In this document: positions 52,094-61,003 of the stretch, in pieces
Numbering within the stretch: position 1 is the stretch's first letter
Layout of the letters: each line of letters starts with the position of its first letter
Assembly (NCBI RefSeq): GCF_009909195.1
Contig: NZ_JAAAMU010000001.1
Span: 372,001-436,000, forward strand
Reading direction: 5' to 3'
Source: Paenibacillus sacheonensis
GTDB taxonomy: Bacteria; Bacillota; Bacilli; Paenibacillales; Paenibacillaceae
Length of the DNA stretch: 64,000 nucleotides
Program-made: the position numbers and the translations under genes
Notes under the pieces: model-generated
The model's database searches: none
What the model saw: only the letters and a program-made list of their open reading frames with translations
Told to the model about the DNA's origin: nothing

Positions 52094-52125
52094 CTAACCC
52101 TCCCGATTCACATCGGGAGGGTTAG
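52094..52125. terminator. Perfect 14-bp hairpin
   Basis: CTAACCCTCCCGAT and ATCGGGAGGGTTAG enclose TCAC. There is no T run and no gene immediately upstream on either strand, so it is a candidate terminator or other structured element. Confidence 0.5.
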
Positions 52126-52298
52126 TAAGCGTGCGCCCAGATGGCACTGCGGTGCTGCGCTGCTGGCAGCGGACCGAGCATCCCAATCATCATGATTTTC
52201 ACGAAAACAAGTTAAGATTTTCTCTTCCGCCGGACAGCCTGCGGTCCTATCCTTACTAGGAGACGGACAGGCAAATTATGAAGGCAAGGGGATGAGAG

Positions 52299-53076
52299 AT
52301 GACTGAACACGCGATTCAATTGCTGCGGGTCAGCGATAATCGGAGATTTCTCGTCCGGGAGGGCGGTACGCCGTTCTTCTGGCAGGGCGATACGGCATGG
52401 GAGCTGTTCCACAAGCTGAACCGGGAAGAGGCCGGTATTGGAGAATCGGGCGAAATGGGAATACAACGTCATTCAAGCGGTTACGCTGGCGGAGTTCGAT
52501 GGCGTATCGTCGCCGAACGCGCACGGCCGGCTGCCGTTCAAGCCTGGCGCGGACAGTCTTCCCGACCCGCTGCGGCCGGACACCGACGGGCCTTACTCCT
52601 ATTGGGATCACGTCGATTACATCGTCGACACGGCGGAGGAGCTGGGTCTCTACGAGGCCCTGCTTCCGACATGGAGACAAGTTTCATCAAGCCTCCGGCA
52701 TCTGGGAACAGGCATTGGATCGGCCAGGCGCAACGCAAATTCGCCATCTCCGGACGTTGATCGAGACGCGGACGGGGCTTGACCGCGTGCCGGACCCGGC
52801 TATGATCGCGGATAACCGGCCGGCGCTAACCGCATGGCTGCGTCAAGAGGCGGCGGCTATGCGCTGCTGTATACGCCGAACGGCATTCCCTTCGAAGCGG
52901 TGCCGGAGCGGCTGGAAGCTCCGGTTGTCGCCGCTTCCTGTTTCGATCCCCTCAGCGGGGGCTGGGCGGAAGCGGGAACGTACGTCAGAGGAGGCATCCA
53001 TCGATTCGTCCCGCCGTCGAGCGGGAGAGGCGAGGATTGGGTATTGCTGCTGGAAGCGAAAGGAGAGAACTTATGA
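52299..53076 (+). pseudogene. DUF4038 (apiosidase-like) glycoside hydrolase, multiply frameshifted and internally deleted
   Basis: The N-terminus reads [20 protein letters not shown] then [15 protein letters not shown], typical of DUF4038 hydrolases. A second frame from about 52440 continues [20 protein letters not shown] and [21 protein letters not shown] third from about 52676 gives GDKF, then [21 protein letters not shown] fourth from about 52850 gives the C-terminal domain (GYALLYTPNGIPFEAVPERL, then GRGEDWVLLLEAKGE). At least three frame changes are present, and most of the catalytic barrel between GDKF and IWEQ is missing. The gene cannot encode an active enzyme. It sits directly before a GH116-type gene and probably shared its transcript. 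Confidence 0.85.
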
Positions 53077-55592
53077 AACACGAGCATAATGTCCATTCCG
53101 ATCATGATGATCATAAACGCGATAATAGCCCGTACACGGCGGAGGAACTGTTTCGCAGGGGGCCGCAGCGTTCCTATTCGCATGATGCGCGGGAAGCCAA
53201 ATTCCTGCTCGGAGGCATCGGCACCGGCAATGTCTCGGTCGGCTCGCGCGGACAGCTGTGCGATTGGGAACTGTTCAACAGCCAGGGCAAAGGCAATGCG
53301 CTGCCATATTCGTTCTTTGCCATTCGAGTCAAGGCCGGCGAAGGCGAGGCGGTCGCCAAGGTGCTTGAAGCCAAGCTGACGCCGCCCTTCGCCAATTCGC
53401 ACGGCTTCTTCGCCGACGAGCTGGCGGGATTGCCGCGATTGGACGCTTCGGTGCTGCGGGGCGAGTACCCGTTCGTCCAAGTGGATTTCACGGACCGTTT
53501 CTTGCCGGTGAAGGTCGCCATGGAAGCCTTTACGCCTTTCATTCCGCTGAATCCCGACGAGTCCGGCATCCCGGGCGCGGTCATTCGTTACCGCGTAACG
53601 AATACGGCGGACCAATCTGCGGAAGTCTCGATTGCCGGGTCGCTTGCGAACGCGGCCGGATACGAGGGGCGCGAATTGTTCCATAACATGCGGCTCGCCG
53701 GCGAGGTCCGCAATGAATGCCGGTCGGAGCAGGGGCTGCAAGGCATTTTCTTCTATTCGCCCGACCTTCCTCCCAAGCATCCGCGTAACGGCACGATGTC
53801 GCTTATGACGCGCGATGACGGCGTAAGCATGAAGGAGGAATGGCTTCCCGGCGCCTGGTGGGACGGCATTCAGGAGTTCTGGACCGATTTCTCCGAAGAC
53901 GGCAGACTGGAAGCTTGGAAGAATACGCAGTCGGGTACGGGCAAGCTGCATGCGGGCGGCAAAGAGCGGTACGGCTCGGTGTGCATTCGGCATACGCTTG
54001 CGCCTGGCGAGGAACGGGTCTTCGAATTCGTGCTGACCTGGCATTATCCGAACCGGCCGAAGGAATGGCAGGGGCATATCTTGCCGGTTGGCGACGGGAT
54101 CGGCATGGAACGTAATTACTATGCGGCTTTATTCGCGGACGCTTGGACTGCCGGGACATATCTCTACGCGAATATGGCCCGCCTCGAAGGCAGCTCGAGA
54201 GACTTTCACCGCGCGTTGTTCGGCAGCACACTGCCGGATTACGTCATCGATGCGCTCGCGGCCAACATCACGGTGCTCCGCAGCACGACCTGCTTTCGAA
54301 TTCAAGACGGCACGTTGCTCGGGTGGGAGGGAGGCTTCGATCATCGGGGCAGCTGCGAGGGATCGTGCACGCATGTGTGGAATTACGCGCAGACGCTGGC
54401 GTTTCTCTTCCCCTCGCTGGAGAGGACGATGCGCCGGGTAGAGTTTCTGCTGGAGACGGACGAAGAAGGAAGCATGTCTTTCCGCACGAACAAAGCGTTC
54501 GGCGGCGAGCGATGGGATATGGTTCCTGCGGCGGACGGCCAACTCGGCACGATCGTGCGTCTCTATCGGGAGTGGAAGCTGAGCGGGGACGATGCGTTCT
54601 TGCGGGAGTTATGGCCGAAGGCGCGACTGGCGCTCGATTTTGCATGCCGGTATTGGGATTCCGACGGCGACTTCGTGCTGGACAGCGAGCAGCATAATAC
54701 GTACGACGTAGAGTTCTACGGCCCGAACACGTTGACGAATACGATGTTCTATGCCGCCTTGAAAGCCGGAGCGGCAATGGCCGCGCATATCGGCGACGAA
54801 GAACGCAGCCAATTCTATACGGAAGCTTGGATGCGGGGCAGCGCCGCCATGGACGCGATGTTGTGGGGCGGGGAGTATTACATCCAAAGGCTCGACGATG
54901 TGGACGCTTATCGTTATCAGCAAGGCACGGGCTGTCTGTCCGACCAGCTGATCGGGCAGTTTATGGCGCATGTCGCCGGACTGGGTTATATTTTGCCCGA
55001 GGCGCATGTGAAGGCGGCCGTTCGTTCGGTGTACCGCTATAACTTTCGAACGGATTTCTCGCAGCATGCCAATGTCCAGCGAACGTATGCGCTCGGCGAT
55101 GAGAAAGGGCTGCTGTTATGCTCCTGGCCTCGCGGGGGAAGGCCTAAATTTCCGTTCATCTATTCCGACGAAGTGTGGACGGGGATCGAATACCAGGTGG
55201 CGGCGCACTTGATCTACGAGGACTTGGTCGAGGAGGGGCTGACGCTAGTCAAAGCGCTGCGCGAACGTCATGACGGCATTCGCCGGAATCCGTGGAACGA
55301 GGTCGAATGCGGTAACCATTACGCCCGTTCGATGGCAAGCTGGGCATTGCTTCCCGCGATCAGCGGTTATCGCTGCGATATGGTCGGCCGGACGATGTCC
55401 TTCTCGCCCAAGCTGTACCGGGAGGACTTCTCTTGCTTCTGGAGCACGGGAACGGCGTGGGGCATCTATAAGCAATCAAGCGATGAAACGACGGGCCGGA
55501 CGTCTTGGGACATCGAGGTGCTGTACGGCGAATTGCACGAGATGCAGGTGAACGGCAAGAGCATTTCGCAATCGGCGAAATGGCGGGAATAG
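53073..55592 (+). CDS. GH116-type glycoside hydrolase (GBA2_N / DUF608)
   Basis: This 839-residue intracellular enzyme lacks a signal peptide. Its N-terminal beta domain begins LLGGIGTGNVSVGSRGQLCD then WELFN, the hallmark of DUF608/GBA2-like proteins. The (alpha/alpha)6 C-terminal domain contains CEGSCTHVWNYAQTLAFLFP, NTYDVEFYGPNTLTN (Asp545, the likely acid/base by family analogy) and GTGCLSDQLIGQFMAHVAGL. The family includes beta-glucosidases and beta-xylosidases acting on glycosides; the substrate here is unknown. ATG 53073 follows AAAGGAGAG. A decayed DUF4038 hydrolase precedes it. Confidence 0.88.
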   Translation: MKHEHNVHSDHDDHKRDNSPYTAEELFRRGPQRSYSHDAREAKFLLGGIGTGNVSVGSRGQLCDWELFNSQGKGNALPYSFFAIRVKAGEGEAVAKVLEAKLTPPFANSHGFFADELAGLPRLDASVLRGEYPFVQVDFTDRFLPVKVAMEAFTPFIPLNPDESGIPGAVIRYRVTNTADQSAEVSIAGSLANAAGYEGRELFHNMRLAGEVRNECRSEQGLQGIFFYSPDLPPKHPRNGTMSLMTRDDGVSMKEEWLPGAWWDGIQEFWTDFSEDGRLEAWKNTQSGTGKLHAGGKERYGSVCIRHTLAPGEERVFEFVLTWHYPNRPKEWQGHILPVGDGIGMERNYYAALFADAWTAGTYLYANMARLEGSSRDFHRALFGSTLPDYVIDALAANITVLRSTTCFRIQDGTLLGWEGGFDHRGSCEGSCTHVWNYAQTLAFLFPSLERTMRRVEFLLETDEEGSMSFRTNKAFGGERWDMVPAADGQLGTIVRLYREWKLSGDDAFLRELWPKARLALDFACRYWDSDGDFVLDSEQHNTYDVEFYGPNTLTNTMFYAALKAGAAMAAHIGDEERSQFYTEAWMRGSAAMDAMLWGGEYYIQRLDDVDAYRYQQGTGCLSDQLIGQFMAHVAGLGYILPEAHVKAAVRSVYRYNFRTDFSQHANVQRTYALGDEKGLLLCSWPRGGRPKFPFIYSDEVWTGIEYQVAAHLIYEDLVEEGLTLVKALRERHDGIRRNPWNEVECGNHYARSMASWALLPAISGYRCDMVGRTMSFSPKLYREDFSCFWSTGTAWGIYKQSSDETTGRTSWDIEVLYGELHEMQVNGKSISQSAKWRE

Positions 55593-55603
55593 GAAGACTG
55601 ACA

Positions 55604-55639
55604 AAGGGCTGCCGAGCATATCCCGGCAGCCTTCTTTTA
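55604..55639 (+). terminator. Terminator of the GH116-type gene
   Basis: AAGGGCTGCCG and CGGCAGCCTT form the stem, followed by CTTTTAG. The following 55640-55982 is strongly AT-rich with no gene; it probably holds the promoter of the DUF817 gene. Confidence 0.8.
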
Positions 55640-55982
55640 GTTTCTTGATCGGAATATAGTTGATCGGAACATACCAATAGAGCTCGCCGAGGCTCTTGTG
55701 CGACGCCGCGCGTTTGCAAGATCCTTGCAGTTGAAGCAAGGTACATACTTAAGCAAATACTAGGATAGTAAGTTGGTATAAACAATAATAAAACATTTAT
55801 TTGCATAAATTATATATTGTAAAACGATATATATCATGATAAATTAACTTTTGTGAAACGGTGAAACACAACAATCGGCTAATCGGAGCGCGGTGGAATA
55901 ACGAGGGCGATTGTCTCTATATTGAATAGGGAGACATGAATTGCGATTCGATTCCATGCTGCCCGGCGAGGAGCTATCATCT

Positions 55983-56759
55983 ATGAAATCCATGCTTCAA
56001 CTCTTGCATTTCGCCTATCATCAGGCGATGAGCTGCTTGTTTCCGGTCGCCATCTTCGGTACGCTGGCGCTTTCGGGCGTCGTTCGGCTGCCTTTCGTTC
56101 ATCGGTACGACGCGATTCTAATCGTGCTGCTCGCCGTACAGTACCTCATGTACCGTAGCGGATTAGAGACGCGCGATGAGCTTAAAGTGATCTGCGTGTT
56201 TCATATTATCGGACTGCTGCTGGAGCTCTACAAGGTCGGGATGGGGTCCTGGGCTTACCCGGAGCCGGCGTATACGAAGCTGTTCGGCGTGCCGCTCTAC
56301 AGCGGATTCATGTATGCCAGCGTTGCCAGCTATATGTGCCAGGTATGGCGAAGATTGAAGATGGGCATGACCGGCTGGCCGGGGCCGGCATCGGCTTGGC
56401 TGCTCGGAGGCGCGATCTACCTGAACTTCTTCACGCATCATTTCGTTCCCGATTATCGATGGTGGCTGACGGCGCTCGTGGTGCTAGTCTTCCGGCGAAC
56501 CCGGATCATCTACCGGGTGCGGAACGTTACGTACCGCATGCCCTTGACGGCGGCTTTCTTCATCGTCGGCTTCTTCATCTGGCTGGCCGAGAATATCGCG
56601 ACGTTCTTCAATGCTTGGAAATATCCGGATCAATACCAAGCATGGCGGCTGGTGAGCGTCAGCAAGATCAGCTCGTGGTTTCTGCTCGTCATCATCAGCG
56701 TCATTATCGTAGCGCAGCTCAAGCATGTCAAAGCCAGCCGGCATACGAAGGCGGATTGA
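55983..56759 (+). CDS. DUF817 family integral membrane protein
   Basis: The 258-residue protein has about seven to eight membrane segments (FGTLALSGVVRLP, YDAILIVLLAVQYLM, VCVFHIIGLLLEL, FMYASVASYMCQVW, IYLNFFTHHFVPDYRWWLTA, AFFIVGFFIWLAENIATFFN, WFLLVIISVIIVAQL) and the family pieces YKVGMGSWAYPEPAYTKLFG and HHFVPDYRW. I prefer ATG 55983, nine bases behind GAGGAG; upstream in-frame starts exist. DUF817/YoaT proteins have no assigned function. Confidence 0.83.
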   Translation: MKSMLQLLHFAYHQAMSCLFPVAIFGTLALSGVVRLPFVHRYDAILIVLLAVQYLMYRSGLETRDELKVICVFHIIGLLLELYKVGMGSWAYPEPAYTKLFGVPLYSGFMYASVASYMCQVWRRLKMGMTGWPGPASAWLLGGAIYLNFFTHHFVPDYRWWLTALVVLVFRRTRIIYRVRNVTYRMPLTAAFFIVGFFIWLAENIATFFNAWKYPDQYQAWRLVSVSKISSWFLLVIISVIIVAQLKHVKASRHTKAD

Positions 56760-56835
56760 ATTGGCCGAGAGGGGCAGCGGCGAGGCGAAGCGAGGATTAT
56801 TTTGACAAAAACGCTTCTAGCGGAATTGGAGAAAC

Positions 56836-56844
56836 TGCTATAAT
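56836..56844 (+). promoter_or_regulatory. Extended -10 promoter for the GH32 gene
   Basis: TGCTATAAT (TATAAT at 56839-56844) lies 24 bases before ATG 56868. A TTGACA at 56802 is too far away (31-bp spacer) to act as its -35 box, so the TG extension probably compensates. Confidence 0.55.
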
Positions 56845-56867
56845 ACGAAACAGAAAGGGTGATGACC

Positions 56868-58259
56868 ATGAATCTATACCGTCCGATCTACCATTTTCTC
56901 CCCGAGAAGAATTGGATGAACGATCCGAACGGACTGCTCTATTTTAACGAAGAATACCATCTGTTCTATCAATACAACCCCGACGCGGATCATTGGGACA
57001 CCATGCACTGGGGCCATGCCAAGAGCAAGGATCTCGTTCATTGGGAGCATCTGCCGATCGGGCTGCATCCTTCCCTTGAATTAGGCGAGCTCCACTGCTA
57101 TTCCGGCTGTGCCGTCAACGACGACGGCGTGCCGACGATCTTATATACGAGCGTCGGCGAAGGCGAACGCAGCGCCGCGGACGGTCCGGAGCAATGGCTC
57201 GCGACGAGCCGGGACGGAATGGCGAGCTGGGAGAAGCACCCGGACAACCCGGTGCTGACCTTAGAGGCGCATGGCGGCATGACGATCAAAGACTGGCGGG
57301 ATCCCTTCGTATGGAAAGAGGGAAACATCTGGTACATGGCGGTCGGCGGCATTCACGAGGGCAAGGGCTGCGCGTTGGTGTACCGATCCTCCAATCTGCT
57401 GCAGTGGCAGTTCCTGAATAAGCTGTGCGAGGGTACGGAAGGGATCTGGGAATGCCCGAATTTCTTCAAGCTCGGGGACAAGCATGTCTTGGTCTATTCG
57501 CCGGGAGGACAGGTCAAATATTTGACGGGAACCTGGAAGGCCGATTATACCTTTACGCCCGAGATAAGCGGGGCTTTGGACGCCAATGGATTCGAAGGAT
57601 TCTATGCCCCGAACAGCATGATAGGTCCCGATGGCAGACGTCTGATGTGGGGATGGATTCCGGAAGCGGACAGACGGGAATTCAAAGGCAATGCGGGCTG
57701 GGCCGGGATTCAATCCATTCCGCGCGTGTTGAGCTTAGGTGCGGACCATACGCTGCGCATGGAGCCTGCCGCGGAACTGCAAATGCTGAGAAGGAATGGC
57801 ATTCAGCTGGATGAGAAACGGATCGTCTCCGCGGAGGAGCCGCTGCCGATTCGCGGGCGGGCGTTGGAATTTACCGCCGAATTCCAGCTGGAATCCGATA
57901 CGCCGGCCTTCGGCATCAAGCTGCTCCGCTCGCCCAACGGCGAGGAAGAGACCGTCTTGACGTTCGATCCGGCGAATGGCACCGTCTCCATCGATCGTAC
58001 CCGTTCGAGCTTGGCGGACGAGCCGAACAAGTCGATCGTAAGCGGCGAGCTGGACTTCGCTTCTGAAAGCGATGTCAAGCTTCATCTCTTCTTGGATCAC
58101 TCCGTGCTGGAGGTATTCGTCAACGCTGAGCTGTGTCTGACGGCCCGAATCTATCCGACTCTGGCGTCCGGCGATGGGGTCAGTCTATTCGCCGCGGATC
58201 CTAAGGGAGTAACGATGCGTACGTTTAAAGGTTGGGAAATGGCATCGATTTGGGAATAG
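56868..58259 (+). CDS. GH32 beta-fructosidase (sucrose-6-phosphate hydrolase / invertase type)
   Basis: This hydrolyses beta-fructosides such as sucrose, sucrose 6-phosphate or fructans. The 463-residue cytoplasmic protein has the catalytic Asp in NWMNDPNG near the N-terminus, the transition-state Asp in WRDPFVW, the acid/base Glu in GIWECPNFF, and a C-terminal beta-sandwich ending VLEVFVNAELCLTARIYPTL. ATG 56868 is eight bases behind AAAGGG; GTG 56859 is less likely. No signal peptide is present and no transporter adjoins it, so the substrate must enter by another route. Confidence 0.93.
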   Translation: MNLYRPIYHFLPEKNWMNDPNGLLYFNEEYHLFYQYNPDADHWDTMHWGHAKSKDLVHWEHLPIGLHPSLELGELHCYSGCAVNDDGVPTILYTSVGEGERSAADGPEQWLATSRDGMASWEKHPDNPVLTLEAHGGMTIKDWRDPFVWKEGNIWYMAVGGIHEGKGCALVYRSSNLLQWQFLNKLCEGTEGIWECPNFFKLGDKHVLVYSPGGQVKYLTGTWKADYTFTPEISGALDANGFEGFYAPNSMIGPDGRRLMWGWIPEADRREFKGNAGWAGIQSIPRVLSLGADHTLRMEPAAELQMLRRNGIQLDEKRIVSAEEPLPIRGRALEFTAEFQLESDTPAFGIKLLRSPNGEEETVLTFDPANGTVSIDRTRSSLADEPNKSIVSGELDFASESDVKLHLFLDHSVLEVFVNAELCLTARIYPTLASGDGVSLFAADPKGVTMRTFKGWEMASIWE

Positions 58260-58316
58260 GCGGAGTCGGGTAGACGCGGTTATGAGGCGGTTATTCGCAG
58301 GACGTATAGCTTGGTT

Positions 58317-58347
58317 AGGCTGCCGACGCATCGGCGGCCTTTTTTTT
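58317..58347 (+). terminator. Terminator of the GH32 gene
   Basis: AGGCTGCCGA and TCGGCGGCCT pair around CGCA, followed by a run of eight T. Confidence 0.9.
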
Positions 58348-58466
58348 CGAGTTTGACGACTTTTATTCGCGCGCTCGGTATCATTCCGCTTCCATCCTTA
58401 CATGTTTTGGGAATAATCCGGTTAAAGTAAGCGAATAGACGACGAAGACGGGAGGAGGCAATCGAC

Positions 58467-59906
58467 GTGAAGCCAAGCGCATCGATTGAAGCGCCAGAAC
58501 AGTATTTCGAACGCATGTTTGCGAATCAAAGCGACTTTCAATCCAAGCGGTTGGTCATCGGGGGGATAGCGTATGCGCTGTATTATCTCGAAACGATGAT
58601 CGATCCTTCCCAAGTGCAGGACTACATCCTGAGGCCGCTGCTTCTTCGACCGCAGGACGCGGTGCACGATGTCGTGTCGATACTCGACTATGCGGAAACC
58701 GAGCAATTGGAGGAAGCGTCTCAAGCGGTCATGAACGGCAAGGTCGTACTGCATCGGGGCAAAGAGAGCAGGCTTTACTTGCTTGGCGTCGATTTGAAAA
58801 AAGAGCGCTCCATCAATATTCCGATTAACGAGCGGGTATTGCGCGGATCTAACGAAGCGTTCATCGAAAGTTTGGATACGAACCTCAACCTCATGCGCAA
58901 GCTCATCAACTCTACGGAATTCGTCATCAAACAGTATACGCTCGGACGGCTCTCGCAGACGAAGATAGCCGTCATGTACATGAAGTCGATCGCGAAACCG
59001 GAAATCGTGGAAGAGTTGGACAAGCGGCTTAACAGCATCGACATTGACTACGTCGAAGCGCCGGGATTTATCGACGAGCTGATTCAGGAGAAGAAATCCA
59101 GCCTGTTTCCTCAGATGCTCATTACGGAGCGGCCTGACCGCGCGCGCGCCTATTTGATGGAGGGAAAGGTCGTCATTGCAGCAACGGGATCCCCGGACAT
59201 CATCATCCTGCCGGTGTCGTTTTGGTCCTTTTTCCAAAGCCCGGAAGACTATCAAATAAGCTGGATGTTAGGCTCCCTCTTACGGTTTTTGCGCATCTGC
59301 TGCTTTTTCATAACGATCGCCCTGCCTGCCTTCTACGTGTCGGTCAGCTCCTTTAATCCCGAGCTTCTGCCGAGTGCCTTCGTCCATACGCTGCAAAGTT
59401 CGCTCAAATATATTACGCTTCCGCCGGTGATCGAAGCGCTTTCCATGATCCTCCTGCTGGAGATACTAAGGGAAGCGACCGTCCGGTTAGCGAGTCCGGT
59501 CGCCCAAACCATCGGCGTAGTCGGCGGTATCGTCATCGGAACGGTAGTCGTTCAAGCGAATTTAGTGTCCACGACGATGGTGATCGTAGCCGCTTTGACG
59601 GGACTGGCCTCCTTCATCATCCCATCGTACGAAATGAGCAGCGCCGTGCGGTTGCTGAGTTATCCGGCAATCCTGCTTTCTTCGTTTTTCGGCTTGTTTG
59701 GCCTCGTCTGTTTCTTGATGCTGATCATCATTCATTTGTGCCGCATGCATACGATGGGTCTTCCCTATTACAAGCCTCCCTTCGGTTTAAGCGATGTGAA
59801 GGATACGCTGTTTCGTCTGCCGCTCTGGACCTTGCGGAAGCGGCCGACGGGAACGGCAGCCGGCGATCAGACCAGGATGCGCAATCCGAGGAGTTGGAAA
59901 CGATGA
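58467..59906 (+). CDS. Spore germination receptor subunit A, GerA family (locus 2)
   Basis: This is the A subunit of a second germinant receptor. The 479-residue protein starts with GTG 58467 behind GAGGAGG. It has a soluble half (LYLLGVDLKKERSINIPINE, RVLRGSNEAFIESLDTNLNL) and a membrane half with SFWSFFQSPEDYQISWMLGS, PPVIEALSMILLLEILREAT and AQTIGVVGGIVIGTVVVQA. Its stop overlaps the start of the B gene (ATGA). Composition is GC-rich like the surrounding chromosome, unlike locus 1. The downstream C gene is frameshifted, so this receptor may be non-functional. Confidence 0.92.
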   Translation: MKPSASIEAPEQYFERMFANQSDFQSKRLVIGGIAYALYYLETMIDPSQVQDYILRPLLLRPQDAVHDVVSILDYAETEQLEEASQAVMNGKVVLHRGKESRLYLLGVDLKKERSINIPINERVLRGSNEAFIESLDTNLNLMRKLINSTEFVIKQYTLGRLSQTKIAVMYMKSIAKPEIVEELDKRLNSIDIDYVEAPGFIDELIQEKKSSLFPQMLITERPDRARAYLMEGKVVIAATGSPDIIILPVSFWSFFQSPEDYQISWMLGSLLRFLRICCFFITIALPAFYVSVSSFNPELLPSAFVHTLQSSLKYITLPPVIEALSMILLLEILREATVRLASPVAQTIGVVGGIVIGTVVVQANLVSTTMVIVAALTGLASFIIPSYEMSSAVRLLSYPAILLSSFFGLFGLVCFLMLIIIHLCRMHTMGLPYYKPPFGLSDVKDTLFRLPLWTLRKRPTGTAAGDQTRMRNPRSWKR

Positions 59907-61003
59907 TGAAAGAAGGAACCATCAGCGGGAGGCAGTTGATTACGCTGATCATCATGGCGCAGCTGGGGACCGAGGTCATATCCCTGCCTCATGCTGCGGC
60001 TTTGCATGCCGGTCGCGATTCTTGGCTCGCCGTGTTGCTTAGCGGACTGGCCGCGCAAATAGGCATCATGCTCATGTGGTGGCTCGGGAGCCGCTACCCG
60101 ACAAGGAATATCTATGCCTATGCGCCGCTTATCGTCGGCAAACCGATTGGCGCCGTCATCAATTTCGCATACGGAGGCTATTACGCCATTTCCGGTCTCT
60201 TGGTGACTTTGATGTATGCCGATATTTTGAACCGCTGGTTGTTTACGTTCACGCCGAAGTGGCCGATCCTGCTCATGCTTCTGATCGTCATCGGGTATGC
60301 GGCAACGTCAAGTCTGAGAAATCTGGCGTTGATCTCGCAATCTTTTCTTATCGTTCCTATTGTCGGTTTCGTATTTATCGTTTTCAGCGGCAATCAAGGA
60401 CTTGAAATAAGGAATTTGCTTCCCCTGCTGACGGAGGGATGGAATCCGGTTATGAAAGGGATCTACATCGCGTTCAGCGCCTATGCGGGCTACGATTTGC
60501 TGCTGTATGCCTACCCGTACATAGAGACGCGAAGCAAGAAGAAGCTGCTTCTTGCGATGACGATCGCCAACGCCTGTACGATCGTACTCTATGTCGCGGT
60601 CACCCTGGTTTGCTCCATGACGTTGGGTTTAAAACAGCTTGCCGTTATTCCGGAGCCGATCGTATTCCTATTAAAGAACTACCGGTTCAAAATCCTGCAG
60701 GGGGTGGATATCTTGTTCATCATCTCTTGTGCCTGCATCGTATCGGCTACGGTCTTTGTCTATTTCTTCTTGGCGGCCAGAGCATTCCAACATCTGCGGG
60801 GTCGGGGCTTGGGCAAACAGCATGTTTGGGTGTGGGCTATCGTCTGCGGTTGTTTTATCGCCAGCTTCTTTATATCGAAACGCGACAGCATTATGCAATA
60901 TGGCTCGATGCAGGATAAGCTCTCCATCTTGATGATCGTAGGGCTGCCGGTTATCCTGCTTATGATTTCGGGATTGCGCGGGACCGGGCGGAGCCGGGCA
61001 TGA
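59903..61003 (+). CDS. Germinant receptor permease-like subunit B, GerB family (locus 2)
   Basis: The 366-residue membrane protein has about ten segments and the family start GTISGRQLITLIIMAQLGTE then VISLPHAAA, with GLLVTLMYADILNRWLFTFT and YIAFSAYAGYDLLLYAYPYI further on. ATG 59903 overlaps the A stop, and its own stop overlaps the C start, giving the order A-B-C rather than the A-C-B of locus 1. It would bind the germinant in the inner spore membrane. Confidence 0.9.
   Translation: MMKEGTISGRQLITLIIMAQLGTEVISLPHAAALHAGRDSWLAVLLSGLAAQIGIMLMWWLGSRYPTRNIYAYAPLIVGKPIGAVINFAYGGYYAISGLLVTLMYADILNRWLFTFTPKWPILLMLLIVIGYAATSSLRNLALISQSFLIVPIVGFVFIVFSGNQGLEIRNLLPLLTEGWNPVMKGIYIAFSAYAGYDLLLYAYPYIETRSKKKLLLAMTIANACTIVLYVAVTLVCSMTLGLKQLAVIPEPIVFLLKNYRFKILQGVDILFIISCACIVSATVFVYFFLAARAFQHLRGRGLGKQHVWVWAIVCGCFIASFFISKRDSIMQYGSMQDKLSILMIVGLPVILLMISGLRGTGRSRA

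Noticed and set aside
56802..56844. TTGACA/TATAAT promoter for the GH32 gene
   Set aside because: The spacer is 31 bp, far too long; the extended -10 alone is the likelier signal.
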